In this document: piece by piece, positions 8,802-18,052 of the stretch | How the letters are laid out: every line of letters begins with the position of its first letter | Position numbering within the stretch: position 1 is the first letter of the stretch | Source: Aliiglaciecola sp041538045 | Lineage (GTDB): Bacteria > Pseudomonadota > Gammaproteobacteria > Enterobacterales > Alteromonadaceae | NCBI RefSeq assembly: GCF_041538045.1 | Contig: NZ_JBGOSE010000005.1 | Coordinates: 124,001 to 188,000, forward strand | Length of the DNA: 64,000 nucleotides | Reading direction: 5' to 3' | Program-made: the position numbers and the translations under genes | Notes under the pieces: model-generated | What the model saw: only the letters and a program-made list of their open reading frames with translations | Databases searched by the model: none | What the model was told of the DNA's origin: nothing

Positions 8802-9467
8802 TTAAAGCAGTGGTTTTGCAATACCAATTGCGGCCGCACCAATCAGGCCTGCCCAAATGGTATATACCCACGGTTTAGCTCTGTTCATTGCTTTCAACAT
8901 CATTTTATTGTCATAGGCGGTGTGTATACCTTGAAGAAGGTTAGAATAAGCAGTACCAAAGTCTTTTAATGCCAGACGAATCATTAGCCCACAAAACACC
9001 AATAAATAAAATATGGCAAGTTTAGCCGCTATCCAAGTATTGCCCATTAGCTGGCCATTCAGTAAGGCATAAGAAATAAATATCAAGCCAATTACTATTA
9101 AGGCGCAGCGAAATATAAAATCAAACTTAACTAATTGATTTATATAAGAAGCGTGATGATTGTAATGTTGCAACAAAACTAAGGTTAGCCAAAATGGGCC
9201 AAGTAAAACAATAGCGGCCATTTGCCACGCTGGATGCACAACACTAAAAAAAGTCGTTAATAATCCACCAGTGGTCAACATAAGAGTCATGCAAAGTTTA
9301 GGGACTAAATCACAGGCAACCATTATTTTGCCGGCCACTATTCTTGCTTCAGGACTCGCCTTGTCGTCAACCACAATGTTGCTGGAATAAAACACCCCAA
9401 TATCACCCCCAAGCCAATAACAAAATAGCAAAATATGTATCAGTAAAAGCAATTCATGTGCAGTCAT
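8802..9467 (-). CDS. Multi-pass inner-membrane protein of unknown function
   Basis: I chose the ATG at 9467 (MTAHELLLLIHILLF) because GGAGAG lies seven bases upstream; an in-frame longer start exists but lacks a ribosome site. The 221-residue product has about six hydrophobic segments and a conserved-looking first helix, LLIHILLFCYWLGGDIGVF, with a His and a Trp-Leu-Gly-Gly-Asp motif. His residues in membrane helices recall CopD/DUF2269-type integral proteins, but the match is loose. It is monocistronic and flanked by intergenic DNA. 9534-9785 upstream contains nothing I can identify. Confidence 0.65.
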   Translation of the reverse strand: MTAHELLLLIHILLFCYWLGGDIGVFYSSNIVVDDKASPEARIVAGKIMVACDLVPKLCMTLMLTTGGLLTTFFSVVHPAWQMAAIVLLGPFWLTLVLLQHYNHHASYINQLVKFDFIFRCALIVIGLIFISYALLNGQLMGNTWIAAKLAIFYLLVFCGLMIRLALKDFGTAYSNLLQGIHTAYDNKMMLKAMNRAKPWVYTIWAGLIGAAAIGIAKPLL

Positions 9468-9785
9468 GATGGAACTCTCCATTATAAATAGTGTTGTCGA
9501 GATTCTGAGGGTTAAATTTGCTTTTACGCTCAATGGGATATTGGCGGGAAGGTGTTTAACACTAAATACCCACTAGCTCAAAATGAGGTTGAAGTATAAT
9601 GTTATGTCATTAGTGTGTAAAGCGTGATTCCTAAGGAGCTGTGGTCTTGAGTTTAATCAAAGCAACGTGGTTGAATACTCAGCGGCTTAAATAAATGTTG
9701 TCAAAAAACACCGATAGATCAGTTTGAAAATCACTTATATGGACTTGAAAGTGTTGAGCCTCTAGATCTAGTTAAAGGGCTTAGA

Positions 9786-10913
9786 TCACGCTAAAGGCTT
9801 CAAATCCGCTAAAGGATTTACTGGCCAAGGTGGTGTAATCAACTTTTCTAACACCTCAGATGGTACGGTTCTTACGGAGTCATATTGCCAGCGGGGAGAC
9901 TTGTCTTTATCGATAAGCAAGGCTCTTACTCCTTCAACAAACTCTGGATTACGGACTGTATTGGTGACTAACATCAGTTCGTACTGAAAAACTTCGGCTA
10001 AAGACATATGCTTAGTGCTGCTTAAGGTTTGATTGATGCTACAAGCACTGATGGGTGAACCATGTTTTAAAGCGGCGGCTGCTGCGCTCATCCAAGGATC
10101 TTCTGAAGGCTGCTGAATGATGGCATCGACAATGTCATAAAAACTGTTTTGATCCGTTAACTGTTGAATACTGTCATAGTGGGCAGGGATGTTGCCGGTA
10201 GGTTTGGCGGCTATGCTTTGTTGTTCAAAGTTGCGCAGCACAGCCGTGATTTGGCCGCTGTGCTCAGAGTTATCTCCTTGCCAGTCAATTGCTTCTATAC
10301 TGGCTAATACTTCAGCCATTTTGGCGTTTTCGATAAACCTGTCGGCCATACCGATATAAATACAGTCAGCAGCATTGGTTTTTGCCGCGGTTAACCCTAA
10401 AAATAATCCAATGCGACCTGGCATGCGATTCAAAAACCAACTGCCACCGACGTCAGGGAAGAGTCCAATGGTAATCTCAGGCATGGCAATGCGTGTGCGT
10501 TCGGTCACAACTCTATGACTGCAACCAGCCATCAAACCTAGACCGCCACCCATTACAATACCGTGTCCCCAGCAAATGATTGGCTTGTTGAAAGTATGTA
10601 ACAAATAGTCTAGGCGGTACTCATGTTCAAAAAATGTTTCAGCGTACTCGCAGGGTCCACCGGGTTGCTCGATGGCTGAATGATAGAGTTGCTGTACATC
10701 GCCTCCAGCACAAAATGCTTTTGGGCCTGCACCGTGCAAAAAGACACAGCTAATTTCATCGTCTTGTTGCCATTTCAATAGCTGAGCATAGAGTAAATCA
10801 ACCATTTCTAAGGTAAGTGAATTTAAGGTTTTTTCAGTGTTTAGGGTGGCGATGGCAATTTTTCTATTCGCTTTGGATGCCCGTTCTTCAAATAGTACAG
10901 CCGCATTAGTCAT
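9786..10913 (-). CDS. 3-hydroxyisobutyryl-CoA hydrolase (enoyl-CoA hydratase/isomerase family)
   Basis: Releases 3-hydroxyisobutyrate from its CoA ester in valine breakdown, upstream of the mmsB step encoded nearby. The 375-residue length and the crotonase core fit HIBYL-CoA hydrolases rather than 260-residue enoyl-CoA hydratases: oxyanion hole AFCAGGDVQQLY (about residues 66-77), GIVMGGGLGLMAGCSHRV, and MPEITIGLFPDVGGSWFLNR with its acidic Glu/Asp pair. The PDVGGS...LNR block is characteristic of the hydrolase. It lies on the minus strand, separated from mmsAB by a plus-strand AraC gene and a thioesterase, so it is likely its own transcription unit. A medium-chain or methacrylyl role cannot be fully excluded. 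Confidence 0.88.
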   Translation of the reverse strand: MTNAAVLFEERASKANRKIAIATLNTEKTLNSLTLEMVDLLYAQLLKWQQDDEISCVFLHGAGPKAFCAGGDVQQLYHSAIEQPGGPCEYAETFFEHEYRLDYLLHTFNKPIICWGHGIVMGGGLGLMAGCSHRVVTERTRIAMPEITIGLFPDVGGSWFLNRMPGRIGLFLGLTAAKTNAADCIYIGMADRFIENAKMAEVLASIEAIDWQGDNSEHSGQITAVLRNFEQQSIAAKPTGNIPAHYDSIQQLTDQNSFYDIVDAIIQQPSEDPWMSAAAAALKHGSPISACSINQTLSSTKHMSLAEVFQYELMLVTNTVRNPEFVEGVRALLIDKDKSPRWQYDSVRTVPSEVLEKLITPPWPVNPLADLKPLA

Positions 10914-11145
10914 TTACACTTTCTTCCATTTGGGAATTAGGGTTGTTACATCAAGCCGACATACCCTTGCGAGTAACGGCTTAGCTGATCCTAAAAGGTT
11001 ATAAAATTTACTACCATGATACTAGCAGCCTATGCCTTTTTAGCTAATTGTTTATCTTGTTATTAATATGGATTATATTGCGTTTCAGCTTCAAGTTGAA
11101 AGCACTAGCTAAGCCTTGGGCCCATGTAACTCCTTAAGGATTAAT

Positions 11146-12027
11146 ATGAGTAAACCATCTAATTGGCCTTTGAGTCGCGACAGTGAACGCATGGTGTCAC
11201 CGGTTGTCATTCGTCAACAATTACAACAACACCCACTAACTCAAGATTGTTACCCGCTAGCGGTGGGACGCTATGAAAAGGCCCTTTTCCATGAAATGTC
11301 ACGAAACCGCCATGACGATAACATCTTAATTTACTGTTTTTCTGGGAAAGGCTTTTTACGAACTAATCACTGGAGCGGTGAAGTACAAAGTGGAGAGTTA
11401 GTATTATTGCCTAAAGGCGTTAGTCATCGATATTGGGCCAATGCCGATGATCCTTGGTCGATTTATTGGTGTCACTTCTCCGGCCATCAAGCCCAAGAAT
11501 ATGTGTTTAATATGGACTATAAAAAGACCTATCCGATCTTAAAAATAGGTCAATCTCCGTTGCTGATGGCACAATTTAGTTCGGTTTTAGCCGAGTCTAG
11601 CACCGGATATAATATTCCGGCCATGGTGTATGCAGCCAATATGCTTAAACAACTACTTGCCTATATCGGTAAGTTGGCTCAGCAAGTTAACACCACTGAA
11701 AGACAGCAATTTAATTTGGATATTCTACAGGCCTATATGCTACAGAACCTAAATAAGTCCATTGATCTAGATGCGTTGGCGATGCAAGTGAATTTGTCCA
11801 AGTTTCATTTTAGTAAAAAATATAAAGAGGCCACCGGTTTCTCTCCGGTACAACATTTTTTAAAAATGAAAGTGGAATACGCCAGTTATTTGTTAGAAAC
11901 CAGCGAATTAGCGATTCAGGGTATCGCTTCTCGGGTGGGGTATGATGATAGTTTGTATTTTTCGCGACTATTTAGAAAACATACGGGCTTATCACCATCT
12001 GATTATCGCAAACAAAAGCATACCTAA
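11146..12027 (+). CDS. AraC family transcriptional regulator with cupin sensor domain
   Basis: Start taken at ATG 11146 (MSKPSNW), seven bases after AAGGA. The 293-residue product has an N-terminal AraC cupin domain (GSELVLLPKGVSHRYW-like stretch, about residues 75-110) and a C-terminal double helix-turn-helix (about 195-290). The latter contains LDALAMQVNLSKFHFSKKYK and the family signature ending GYDDSLYFSRLFRKHTG. It is embedded between valine-degradation genes and transcribed divergently from the hydrolase gene, so it may sense a valine intermediate. This is inference; cupin AraC proteins more often sense sugars. Confidence 0.88.
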   Translation: MSKPSNWPLSRDSERMVSPVVIRQQLQQHPLTQDCYPLAVGRYEKALFHEMSRNRHDDNILIYCFSGKGFLRTNHWSGEVQSGELVLLPKGVSHRYWANADDPWSIYWCHFSGHQAQEYVFNMDYKKTYPILKIGQSPLLMAQFSSVLAESSTGYNIPAMVYAANMLKQLLAYIGKLAQQVNTTERQQFNLDILQAYMLQNLNKSIDLDALAMQVNLSKFHFSKKYKEATGFSPVQHFLKMKVEYASYLLETSELAIQGIASRVGYDDSLYFSRLFRKHTGLSPSDYRKQKHT

Positions 12028-12054
12028 ATGGCAGATGCTTTTGGCTGTAATTGT

Positions 12055-12486
12055 TTAGGTTCGTATGGGAACCACTGCAGTGGTTAACTTTGATAGGCAA
12101 CTAAGTTTACCTTGGTCGTTCTCCAAACGAATTTCCCAAATTTGGGAGCGTGAACCTAAGTGTATGGGTCTAACTGTGGCGGTGACTAAACCCGAAGAAA
12201 CAGAGCGGATGTGACTGGCACTGACTTCTTGTCCAAATACTTGAAACTTATTTATATCGACGCAGTAATAACCTGCGATACTTCCTAAGGTTTCGGCAAG
12301 GACCACATTGGCGCCGCCGTGGACTACGCCAAATGGTTGAAAGGTGCGTTCATCGGCGGGCATAGTGCCACGGATAAAGTCGTCGCCTACCTCGGTAACC
12401 TGTAAACCGAGGGAAATATTAATCTGACCTTTGGCGAGCATTTGATTTAAATCCCCAACCTTTGGTTTTGCAAACCAGATACTCAT
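12055..12486 (-). CDS. Hotdog-fold acyl-CoA thioesterase, YdiI/MenI type
   Basis: Product of 143 residues closely resembling E. coli YdiI (1,4-dihydroxy-2-naphthoyl-CoA hydrolase). RTFQPFGVVHGGANVVLAE carries the HGG motif and catalytic Glu of this 4HBT subgroup (about residues 50-65). HIRSVSSG, PIHLGSRSQIWEI and LSKLTTAVV follow at the expected spacing. It hydrolyses aryl- or acyl-CoA thioesters in the cytoplasm. No other menaquinone gene is nearby; its place downstream of mmsAB on the same strand suggests either a valine-linked CoA-salvage role or chance adjacency. YdiI-type enzymes are promiscuous, so the physiological substrate is open. Confidence 0.85.
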   Translation of the reverse strand: MSIWFAKPKVGDLNQMLAKGQINISLGLQVTEVGDDFIRGTMPADERTFQPFGVVHGGANVVLAETLGSIAGYYCVDINKFQVFGQEVSASHIRSVSSGLVTATVRPIHLGSRSQIWEIRLENDQGKLSCLSKLTTAVVPIRT

Positions 12487-12607
12487 CGCCTTACCTCAAT
12501 TGTCATAGCAGTACCTAAATTCCATCATACTCAGCAAGTGGTGGTCAAATTAGTGTCATTTATGACAAACTATTAAGTCCTTTAACTAATTGAATTTATT
12601 CAACTTA

Positions 12608-13495
12608 TCAATCTTGATATAAACGCATTATGCTGGAGAAATCCAGCGGCCCATTGCCTTTCGATTTATGCATGGCATACAAGGATTTTGCTTGAGCTCC
12701 CATAGGTGCGGGCGAGCCACTTTGATGACTAATATCCATGGCTAAGCCTAAATCTTTGTACATCAGGTCAACTTGAAATCCACCTTGATAGTCGTTCGAT
12801 GAAGGTACGCCCTCCATTACGTGTGGATAAGGATTGTATTTTTGTAATACCCAATTGTTACCTGAGCTTTGCAACATTATTTGTGACAAGACCGCAGGAT
12901 CCAAACCGTTTTTCACGCCCATATTAAGGGCTTCAGCGGTTCCTGCCATTAACACCGACAACAGCATGTTGTTACAACATTTTGCTATTTGACCTGCACC
13001 ACTAGGGCCAGCATGGAAGATGTTTTGCCCCATGCTTTGTAAAATTGACTTCGCCTGAATAAATTGTGCATCTGTTGCACCCACCATAAATGCTAAGGTG
13101 CCAGCCACTGCACCGGCCACACCACCGGATACCGGAGCGTCAACAAAGTTTAATCCACGGTTATCGGCAATGGCACAGACCCGTTTCGCTGTTGCTGCAT
13201 CAATTGTTGATGAATCAATGATTAGCGCTTCTTTTTTCACGACCTCAAATAGCGGTTTTTCAGCGCTGACGTAAAGATCTTCCACATGTTTGCCAGAAGG
13301 CAACATAGAGATAACTACGTCTGCATCTGACGCTGCATCGGCCGCGCTCTTTGCGGCTAAGCCTCCTTGTGAAACCAGTTGCTTAATTGCATCCGCAAAC
13401 AAATCGAATACCTTTACCGTGTGACCTGCTTTAACCACGTTGATGGCCATAGGCCCACCCATATTACCGAGACCGATAAAACCGATAACTGCCAT
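12608..13495 (-). CDS. mmsB: 3-hydroxyisobutyrate dehydrogenase
   Basis: Oxidises 3-hydroxyisobutyrate to methylmalonate semialdehyde with NAD in valine degradation. Length is 295 residues, typical. The Rossmann motif FIGLGNMGGPMA is at residues 5-16, the substrate-binding DAPVSGGVAGA at about 118-128, and the catalytic Lys lies in GAGQIAKCCNNML (about 165-178). The start is the ATG directly before AVIGFIGLG. It lies 61 bases downstream of mmsA on the same strand, as in Pseudomonas mmsAB; the two enzymes catalyse consecutive steps. Confidence 0.95.
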   Translation of the reverse strand: MAVIGFIGLGNMGGPMAINVVKAGHTVKVFDLFADAIKQLVSQGGLAAKSAADAASDADVVISMLPSGKHVEDLYVSAEKPLFEVVKKEALIIDSSTIDAATAKRVCAIADNRGLNFVDAPVSGGVAGAVAGTLAFMVGATDAQFIQAKSILQSMGQNIFHAGPSGAGQIAKCCNNMLLSVLMAGTAEALNMGVKNGLDPAVLSQIMLQSSGNNWVLQKYNPYPHVMEGVPSSNDYQGGFQVDLMYKDLGLAMDISHQSGSPAPMGAQAKSLYAMHKSKGNGPLDFSSIMRLYQD

Positions 13496-13556
13496 GATCT
13501 TGTCCTTTATTTACAATAATTGAATAAACAAACGTTAAATAGCCAAATAGTGAACA

Positions 13557-15059
13557 TCACTTCAGCTCAATGGTGGTGTTCACACCGGTATCAATATCAT
13601 CTTCGAACCAGCGAGCGGTGATGGTTTTGGTTTCAGTATAAAATTTGACCGCTTGTTTGCCATAAGCGTGTTGATCACCGTAGAACGATTTTCGCCAGCC
13701 AGTAAAAGAGAACATGGGTAAAGGCACTGGAACTGGCACATTGATACCCACTTGTCCCACTTTAATTTCATGTTGGTACTTACGAGCAACTGCGCCCGAA
13801 GATGTATAAATGGAAGTACCGTTGCCATAGGGGTTTTCATTAATTAGGTTAATGGCCTGTTCCAAGGAATCCACTTCCAACACGATTAATACTGGGCCAA
13901 ATATCTCTTGCTGATAAATTGACATGTCGCGAGTAACATCGGTGAATAGAGTGGGCCCTACCCAGTTTCCATCAGGGTAACCGGCTACTTCAAAGTTACT
14001 GCCATCGAGTAGGCAGGTAGCACCGGCATCCTTGCCTTCTTGAATAAGGTTTAACACCCGTTGCTTCGCTTGAGGATTAATCAGTGGGCCATAACCTGCT
14101 TCTGGATCATCCCAAACACCGGGTTTAACCTTTGCCAATGCGTCACGCATTTCAGCAACCCAATGTTTAGTTTCACCCACTAACACGACTACTGAAATAG
14201 CCATGCAGCGTTGTCCTGCTGCGCCAACAGAAGCACCAGCTATGGCATTAATAACTTGGTTTTTTGAAGCGTCAGGCATAACCACCATATGATTTTTCGC
14301 CCCAGCAAAGGCTTGTACACGTTTTAGGTGATCAGTTCCGGTGCGATAAATATGTTCACCTACGGCAACAGAGCCCACAAAGGATATGGCGGGGGTATCT
14401 TTGTGAGTTAACAGTTGATTCACTACCTCTTTGCCACCGTGCACTATTTGCAATAAACCATCGGGTGCGCCAGCTTCTTTAAACAGTGCAGCTAGTCGCA
14501 TTGGCGTAAGGGGATCTTGCTCAGAAGGTTTTAATACAAAGGTATTTCCGCAGGCAATCGCCATGGGAAACATCCATAAAGGGATCATGGCTGGAAAGTT
14601 AAAGGGCGTAATGCCAACACAAACACCTAGTGGCTGGGTAATGCTGTAACAATCAATCTTGTTAGCAACGTTCTCAAGGATTTCACCCATGCTCAAAGAT
14701 GCAATGTTGCAGGCATGTTCTACCACTTCAATTCCACGCCACACATCGCCTTTGGCATCTGCAAAGGTTTTACCGGTTTCTTGCGCGAGTAAACGAGCAA
14801 GTTCGTCATGATGTTCTTTTAACAGGGCTTGATAACGCAGCATTAATCGTGCTCTGTCACCAACTGGGACATCTTTCCAGATCTCAAACGCCGCTTTCGC
14901 TGCGGAGATTGCATCTTCCACTTCTTGGGATGTGGCTAAGGGCACTTGTGCGATCACTTGTTGATCCGCTGGATTGGTAACGGCCAACCATTGCTGGGTT
15001 TTACTTGGAATTAACTCACCGTTTATCAACAGTGGGACTTCTTGCGTTTGTTCAGACAT
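13557..15059 (-). CDS. mmsA: Methylmalonate-semialdehyde dehydrogenase (CoA-acylating)
   Basis: Converts methylmalonate semialdehyde to propionyl-CoA, CO2 and NADH; also acts on malonate semialdehyde. The ATG at 15059 (MSEQTQEVPLL) is preferred over an in-frame TTG four codons upstream. The 500-residue protein shows ITPFNFPAMIPLWMFPMA, the nucleotide-site FVGSVAVGEHIY, and the catalytic Cys in AAGQRCMAISVVV (about residue 284). The family's EIFGPVL and FTGWRKSFYGD blocks are also present. It heads the mmsAB unit. Thiamine or isoleucine links cannot be judged from sequence. Confidence 0.95.
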   Translation of the reverse strand: MSEQTQEVPLLINGELIPSKTQQWLAVTNPADQQVIAQVPLATSQEVEDAISAAKAAFEIWKDVPVGDRARLMLRYQALLKEHHDELARLLAQETGKTFADAKGDVWRGIEVVEHACNIASLSMGEILENVANKIDCYSITQPLGVCVGITPFNFPAMIPLWMFPMAIACGNTFVLKPSEQDPLTPMRLAALFKEAGAPDGLLQIVHGGKEVVNQLLTHKDTPAISFVGSVAVGEHIYRTGTDHLKRVQAFAGAKNHMVVMPDASKNQVINAIAGASVGAAGQRCMAISVVVLVGETKHWVAEMRDALAKVKPGVWDDPEAGYGPLINPQAKQRVLNLIQEGKDAGATCLLDGSNFEVAGYPDGNWVGPTLFTDVTRDMSIYQQEIFGPVLIVLEVDSLEQAINLINENPYGNGTSIYTSSGAVARKYQHEIKVGQVGINVPVPVPLPMFSFTGWRKSFYGDQHAYGKQAVKFYTETKTITARWFEDDIDTGVNTTIELK

Positions 15060-15493
15060 AGGTGTTCTCAAGTATCAGTTCAATTAATTAAAGATTAGCA
15101 TAGCTAAACAAACTAGGAGATTGATAATCTTGCGAACATAATGGACTAAATTGCGGTTTTGTGTGTGGGCGTTAGAATGCTAAAAAATCATCAGTGATGC
15201 GAAAATACAGTGATATTGATTTTGCTTGTGAAACAAGGTTACTTCAGCCTACCAAAAGGCTCAAGTCAAACCCAAGGTCAGTCGATGTAGACATCTTAGT
15301 TTCTTAGCGACCTCATTTTCAACGGGGGAAATAGGCAAGTTGGCCTTAATGGATCTAGACTATCTTGTTATCGCCGAAGAGCTATGTCGTGCAATTCCCA
15401 CATACAAGCAAACAGAAAATAATGGCAACCTTGTTCGAGATTTTGGACTTGGTTGCCACTTAGTTTCTGTTCTTAACCCTTACGGACAATCTA
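15060..15493. other. Intergenic region between mmsA and a PEP-CTERM gene
   Basis: No intact gene. A plus-strand open run at about 15337-15525 reads DLDYLVIAEELCRA, which resembles the N-terminal helix of acyl-CoA dehydrogenases. This would suit a lost valine-pathway enzyme, but the run is short, diverges quickly and overlaps the next gene, so I treat it as a possible remnant only. The promoter for mmsA must lie in the part nearest 15059. Confidence 0.3.
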
Positions 15494-16786
15494 CTAAGCC
15501 TGTTTCCGCCTTACCATTAACATAGCTGCGCCACCTGAGAGTAACAACCAAAGAACGCTTGGTGCAGGGATGGCATTGACATCTACCGTTTCGGTAATTG
15601 GCGTTTGGGTAATTAAAATGGTGCTCATATCCGGTGTTTCGAACCTTAGCCCAATTGTGAAGCCTGGTGCATAGGGGTCAAGGGCTAGATCTGGATCGAT
15701 GCCGCGTAAACTAAAGCCCTCGACAACACTGGAAAAATCAAAGGAGTCGCCGGAAAACAGATCTGCTAACAGATTCCCAGAAAGGTCGAACAACTGATAA
15801 GTGGCGTTAGCAAATAAGCTAAAATCGGGCAAATCGATTCCTAATAATCCCGCACCATCAAAACTGTAATCATAGCCTGTTGCAACTTCCGGATCGATCC
15901 AGACGGTCGAGCCACCTAAATCTTCCACCTCGTCACTGTCCAACAAAAATTTATGGGCAAAGTCGGTGCCATACACCCCAGTATAATTAATAGCTGCGGG
16001 CTTGAGGCTATTTTCGGCTGAGTTACCTAGCAGTGATTGAGCGGTCAATAAACTGTAAGCTAGGCTTGATGGTGGCGCTTGACCACCGTGGGGGGCACTA
16101 TATAAGGTGCTGCCGCGGGATTCTCCGGTAAGCTCATAGGTGAAGCCTTCTTGTAAAGTGATCTCAAAGCTATCAGTACCTGTTATTTCTGTGGAACCAA
16201 AACGGGATGGGGTGGAATACAAACGCACAAATTCACCGTTATCCCCATACCCATCAATCTGAAGACCGACATAGTTGCGACCCGCAAAAGTATTGCCAGA
16301 AATTGCTACGTTGATGCGGGCTTTGGTTGCTTCTGTCACGCTAAATTGATTGTATACAGATGCATTTAATGCGACCAGAGGGCTGCGGCCCTCCGCTGCA
16401 TTTACAGATGCTATATCGGATGCATAACTGAAACCGTCGCTATTACCGCTTTGAACAATTGTTGCTTCATAGGAGCCAACGTTGCTGCCGAAGGAGTCTT
16501 CATAACGGATGTACGAATCGGCTGCAACCTGACGAGCATTTTGTGAACTTGTGTAATAGCCAAGTACAGCCCCTGCGTGTGATACATCGCCAATTTTTAG
16601 ATGTAGGTCATCAATGTTCTTGTTTAAATTCTCTAAAGTAACGACCACAGTGGAGTCGTAATCCGTTGTTACTATTGGGCCGGCAAATATCGGTGTGGTC
16701 ATTATCAATGCCATCAAACCGGTTAAGCATTGCCTACGGCAATGTGCCAATCTAGATTTATATTGCTGAAATTTTTGTTTATTCAT
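15494..16786 (-). CDS. Exported protein with PEP-CTERM-like sorting tail
   Basis: The 430-residue product has a long basic n-region and signal peptide (cleavage near TPIFA-GP), a beta-rich middle of no family I recognise, and the C-terminal tail IPAPSVLWLLLSGGAAML followed by Arg-Arg-Lys. That tripartite end (Pro-containing motif, hydrophobic helix, basic cluster) is the PEP-CTERM/exosortase sorting layout, with IPAP in place of VPEP. Such proteins are processed at the inner membrane and tied to exopolysaccharide or biofilm matrix. AAGGA ten bases before the ATG supports the start. No exosortase gene is in the window. Confidence 0.8.
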   Translation of the reverse strand: MNKQKFQQYKSRLAHCRRQCLTGLMALIMTTPIFAGPIVTTDYDSTVVVTLENLNKNIDDLHLKIGDVSHAGAVLGYYTSSQNARQVAADSYIRYEDSFGSNVGSYEATIVQSGNSDGFSYASDIASVNAAEGRSPLVALNASVYNQFSVTEATKARINVAISGNTFAGRNYVGLQIDGYGDNGEFVRLYSTPSRFGSTEITGTDSFEITLQEGFTYELTGESRGSTLYSAPHGGQAPPSSLAYSLLTAQSLLGNSAENSLKPAAINYTGVYGTDFAHKFLLDSDEVEDLGGSTVWIDPEVATGYDYSFDGAGLLGIDLPDFSLFANATYQLFDLSGNLLADLFSGDSFDFSSVVEGFSLRGIDPDLALDPYAPGFTIGLRFETPDMSTILITQTPITETVDVNAIPAPSVLWLLLSGGAAMLMVRRKQA

Positions 16787-17267
16787 GATCGCTATTCCTT
16801 GTTAATCACCCTTGTAAATTACCTTGTTGTCATGTCATTTGCCTAAATGCCATATGCACTGTCATGTGTCATGATGGCTGACACCTGTTGGTTTTTTCAA
16901 CAGTTTTTGTGCAAAAATAATTAATTATATGAATCAAAAAGAAACTTTTAATGGGAATAATAGGTGTTTTAATGGCTCATTATTAACAATAAACAGGTGA
17001 GATTGCTGAAATATCGCTCAAGAAAAGGCGCACTAACAAAGACAAATTATCGATTTGTGCAGCTCAGCGGTCAGTGATGGTTTTGGTGGCGAGAGTGCTA
17101 TATATCTGAGTAACTTAAATGACACATTTTTAGGGGAACGAAGTTGCAGTTGCTGGCAGTATATTTAGACAGTCTTTGTTAGCCCAGATAGGAAAACTTA
17201 TGTCCCGCCCTAATATACTGTGATGATTTTAGGGCAAGGGACAAAGCAGCGCCAAATTGCTCAAGGT
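16787..17267. other. Intergenic region with no recognisable gene
   Basis: About 480 bases, AT-rich, with no open frame longer than a few dozen codons that looks coding. The part next to 16786 should hold the promoter of the PEP-CTERM gene; the part next to 17268 is downstream of pcaD. I see no clear hairpin with a T-run for the end of the pcaD transcript. Confidence 0.5.
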
Positions 17268-18044
17268 TTAACTTAATTGACTTAGGATACTCAGCAGTTT
17301 TTCGGATGCCTCTACTGATGGAACATGGCCTACATGCTCAAGTTCAATCACCTCATCTTTGCCCATCAGTTGTGCCAAAGTTCGTACCAGCTCTGGAGGG
17401 GTTGCTACATCATCTGTACCAGCAATAAAGGTTTGCGGGATAGCTAGTGAATGAAGTGTTTCACTGTGATCTCGTTGGCCGAGCCATTCGCATAATAACC
17501 CGTAAGAGCGATCATCTGTGGCAGCTAGATTTTGTTGCCATTTTTCCAAGAGGTTTGCATCCAGCTCAGTGGAGTGAGGACTAAACCATCTGGCTACAAT
17601 ATCGGTATTCATTTGAGCTAAGCCCAGTTCTAGCACCGCTTTTTGCCGCTGCGCCCAACCTTCGGCAGTACCAATTTTGGCACCCGTGTTGGTTAAGGTG
17701 AGGCTCAGTAAACGAGTAGGGTGGAATATAGCTAGTTGTTGGCCAATAGTGCCGCCAATTGATGTTCCAACATAGTGGAAGGTATCAATATTGAGGCCGT
17801 CACACACCTCAAGTAGTTGATTAACTAGGTCAAGCTCGGCAAGCGCAGTTTTCTGTTTAGGTACTGGCTGACTTTGTCCGTGGCCTGGCAAGTCCCATCT
17901 GATGACATAAAAGTCCCTTGCCAAGGTGTCTGCAATATCATCCCAGGCATGCAGGTTCATTCCCAGTGGGTGGCCTAACACCATCGCTGGATTGGCAGGA
18001 GATCCTAAAACCTCAAAGTGGGTTGAAGAGTCGATATTTTTCAT
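17268..18044 (-). CDS. pcaD: 3-oxoadipate enol-lactonase
   Basis: Hydrolyses 3-oxoadipate enol-lactone to 3-oxoadipate, the point where catechol and protocatechuate routes join. The ATG at 18044 (MKNIDSSTHFEVLG) gives 258 residues, standard for PcaD; the longer frame would overlap pcaF. It is an alpha/beta hydrolase: oxyanion region GHPLGMNLHAWD, nucleophile elbow YVGTSIGGTIGQ (Ser about 103), acidic residue in AGTDDVATPP, and catalytic His in ELEHVGHVPSVEA. It is the last of four minus-strand genes, eight bases after pcaF, so it sits in one operon with the thiolase and CoA transferase. Confidence 0.93.
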   Translation of the reverse strand: MKNIDSSTHFEVLGSPANPAMVLGHPLGMNLHAWDDIADTLARDFYVIRWDLPGHGQSQPVPKQKTALAELDLVNQLLEVCDGLNIDTFHYVGTSIGGTIGQQLAIFHPTRLLSLTLTNTGAKIGTAEGWAQRQKAVLELGLAQMNTDIVARWFSPHSTELDANLLEKWQQNLAATDDRSYGLLCEWLGQRDHSETLHSLAIPQTFIAGTDDVATPPELVRTLAQLMGKDEVIELEHVGHVPSVEASEKLLSILSQLS

Positions 18045-18052
18045 ATTGTTAC

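Noticed and set aside
8624..8878. 84-codon plus-strand frame between two minus-strand genes
   Set aside because: Overlaps the 3' end of the membrane protein gene, has no domain, and its Cys/His/Pro-rich composition looks random.
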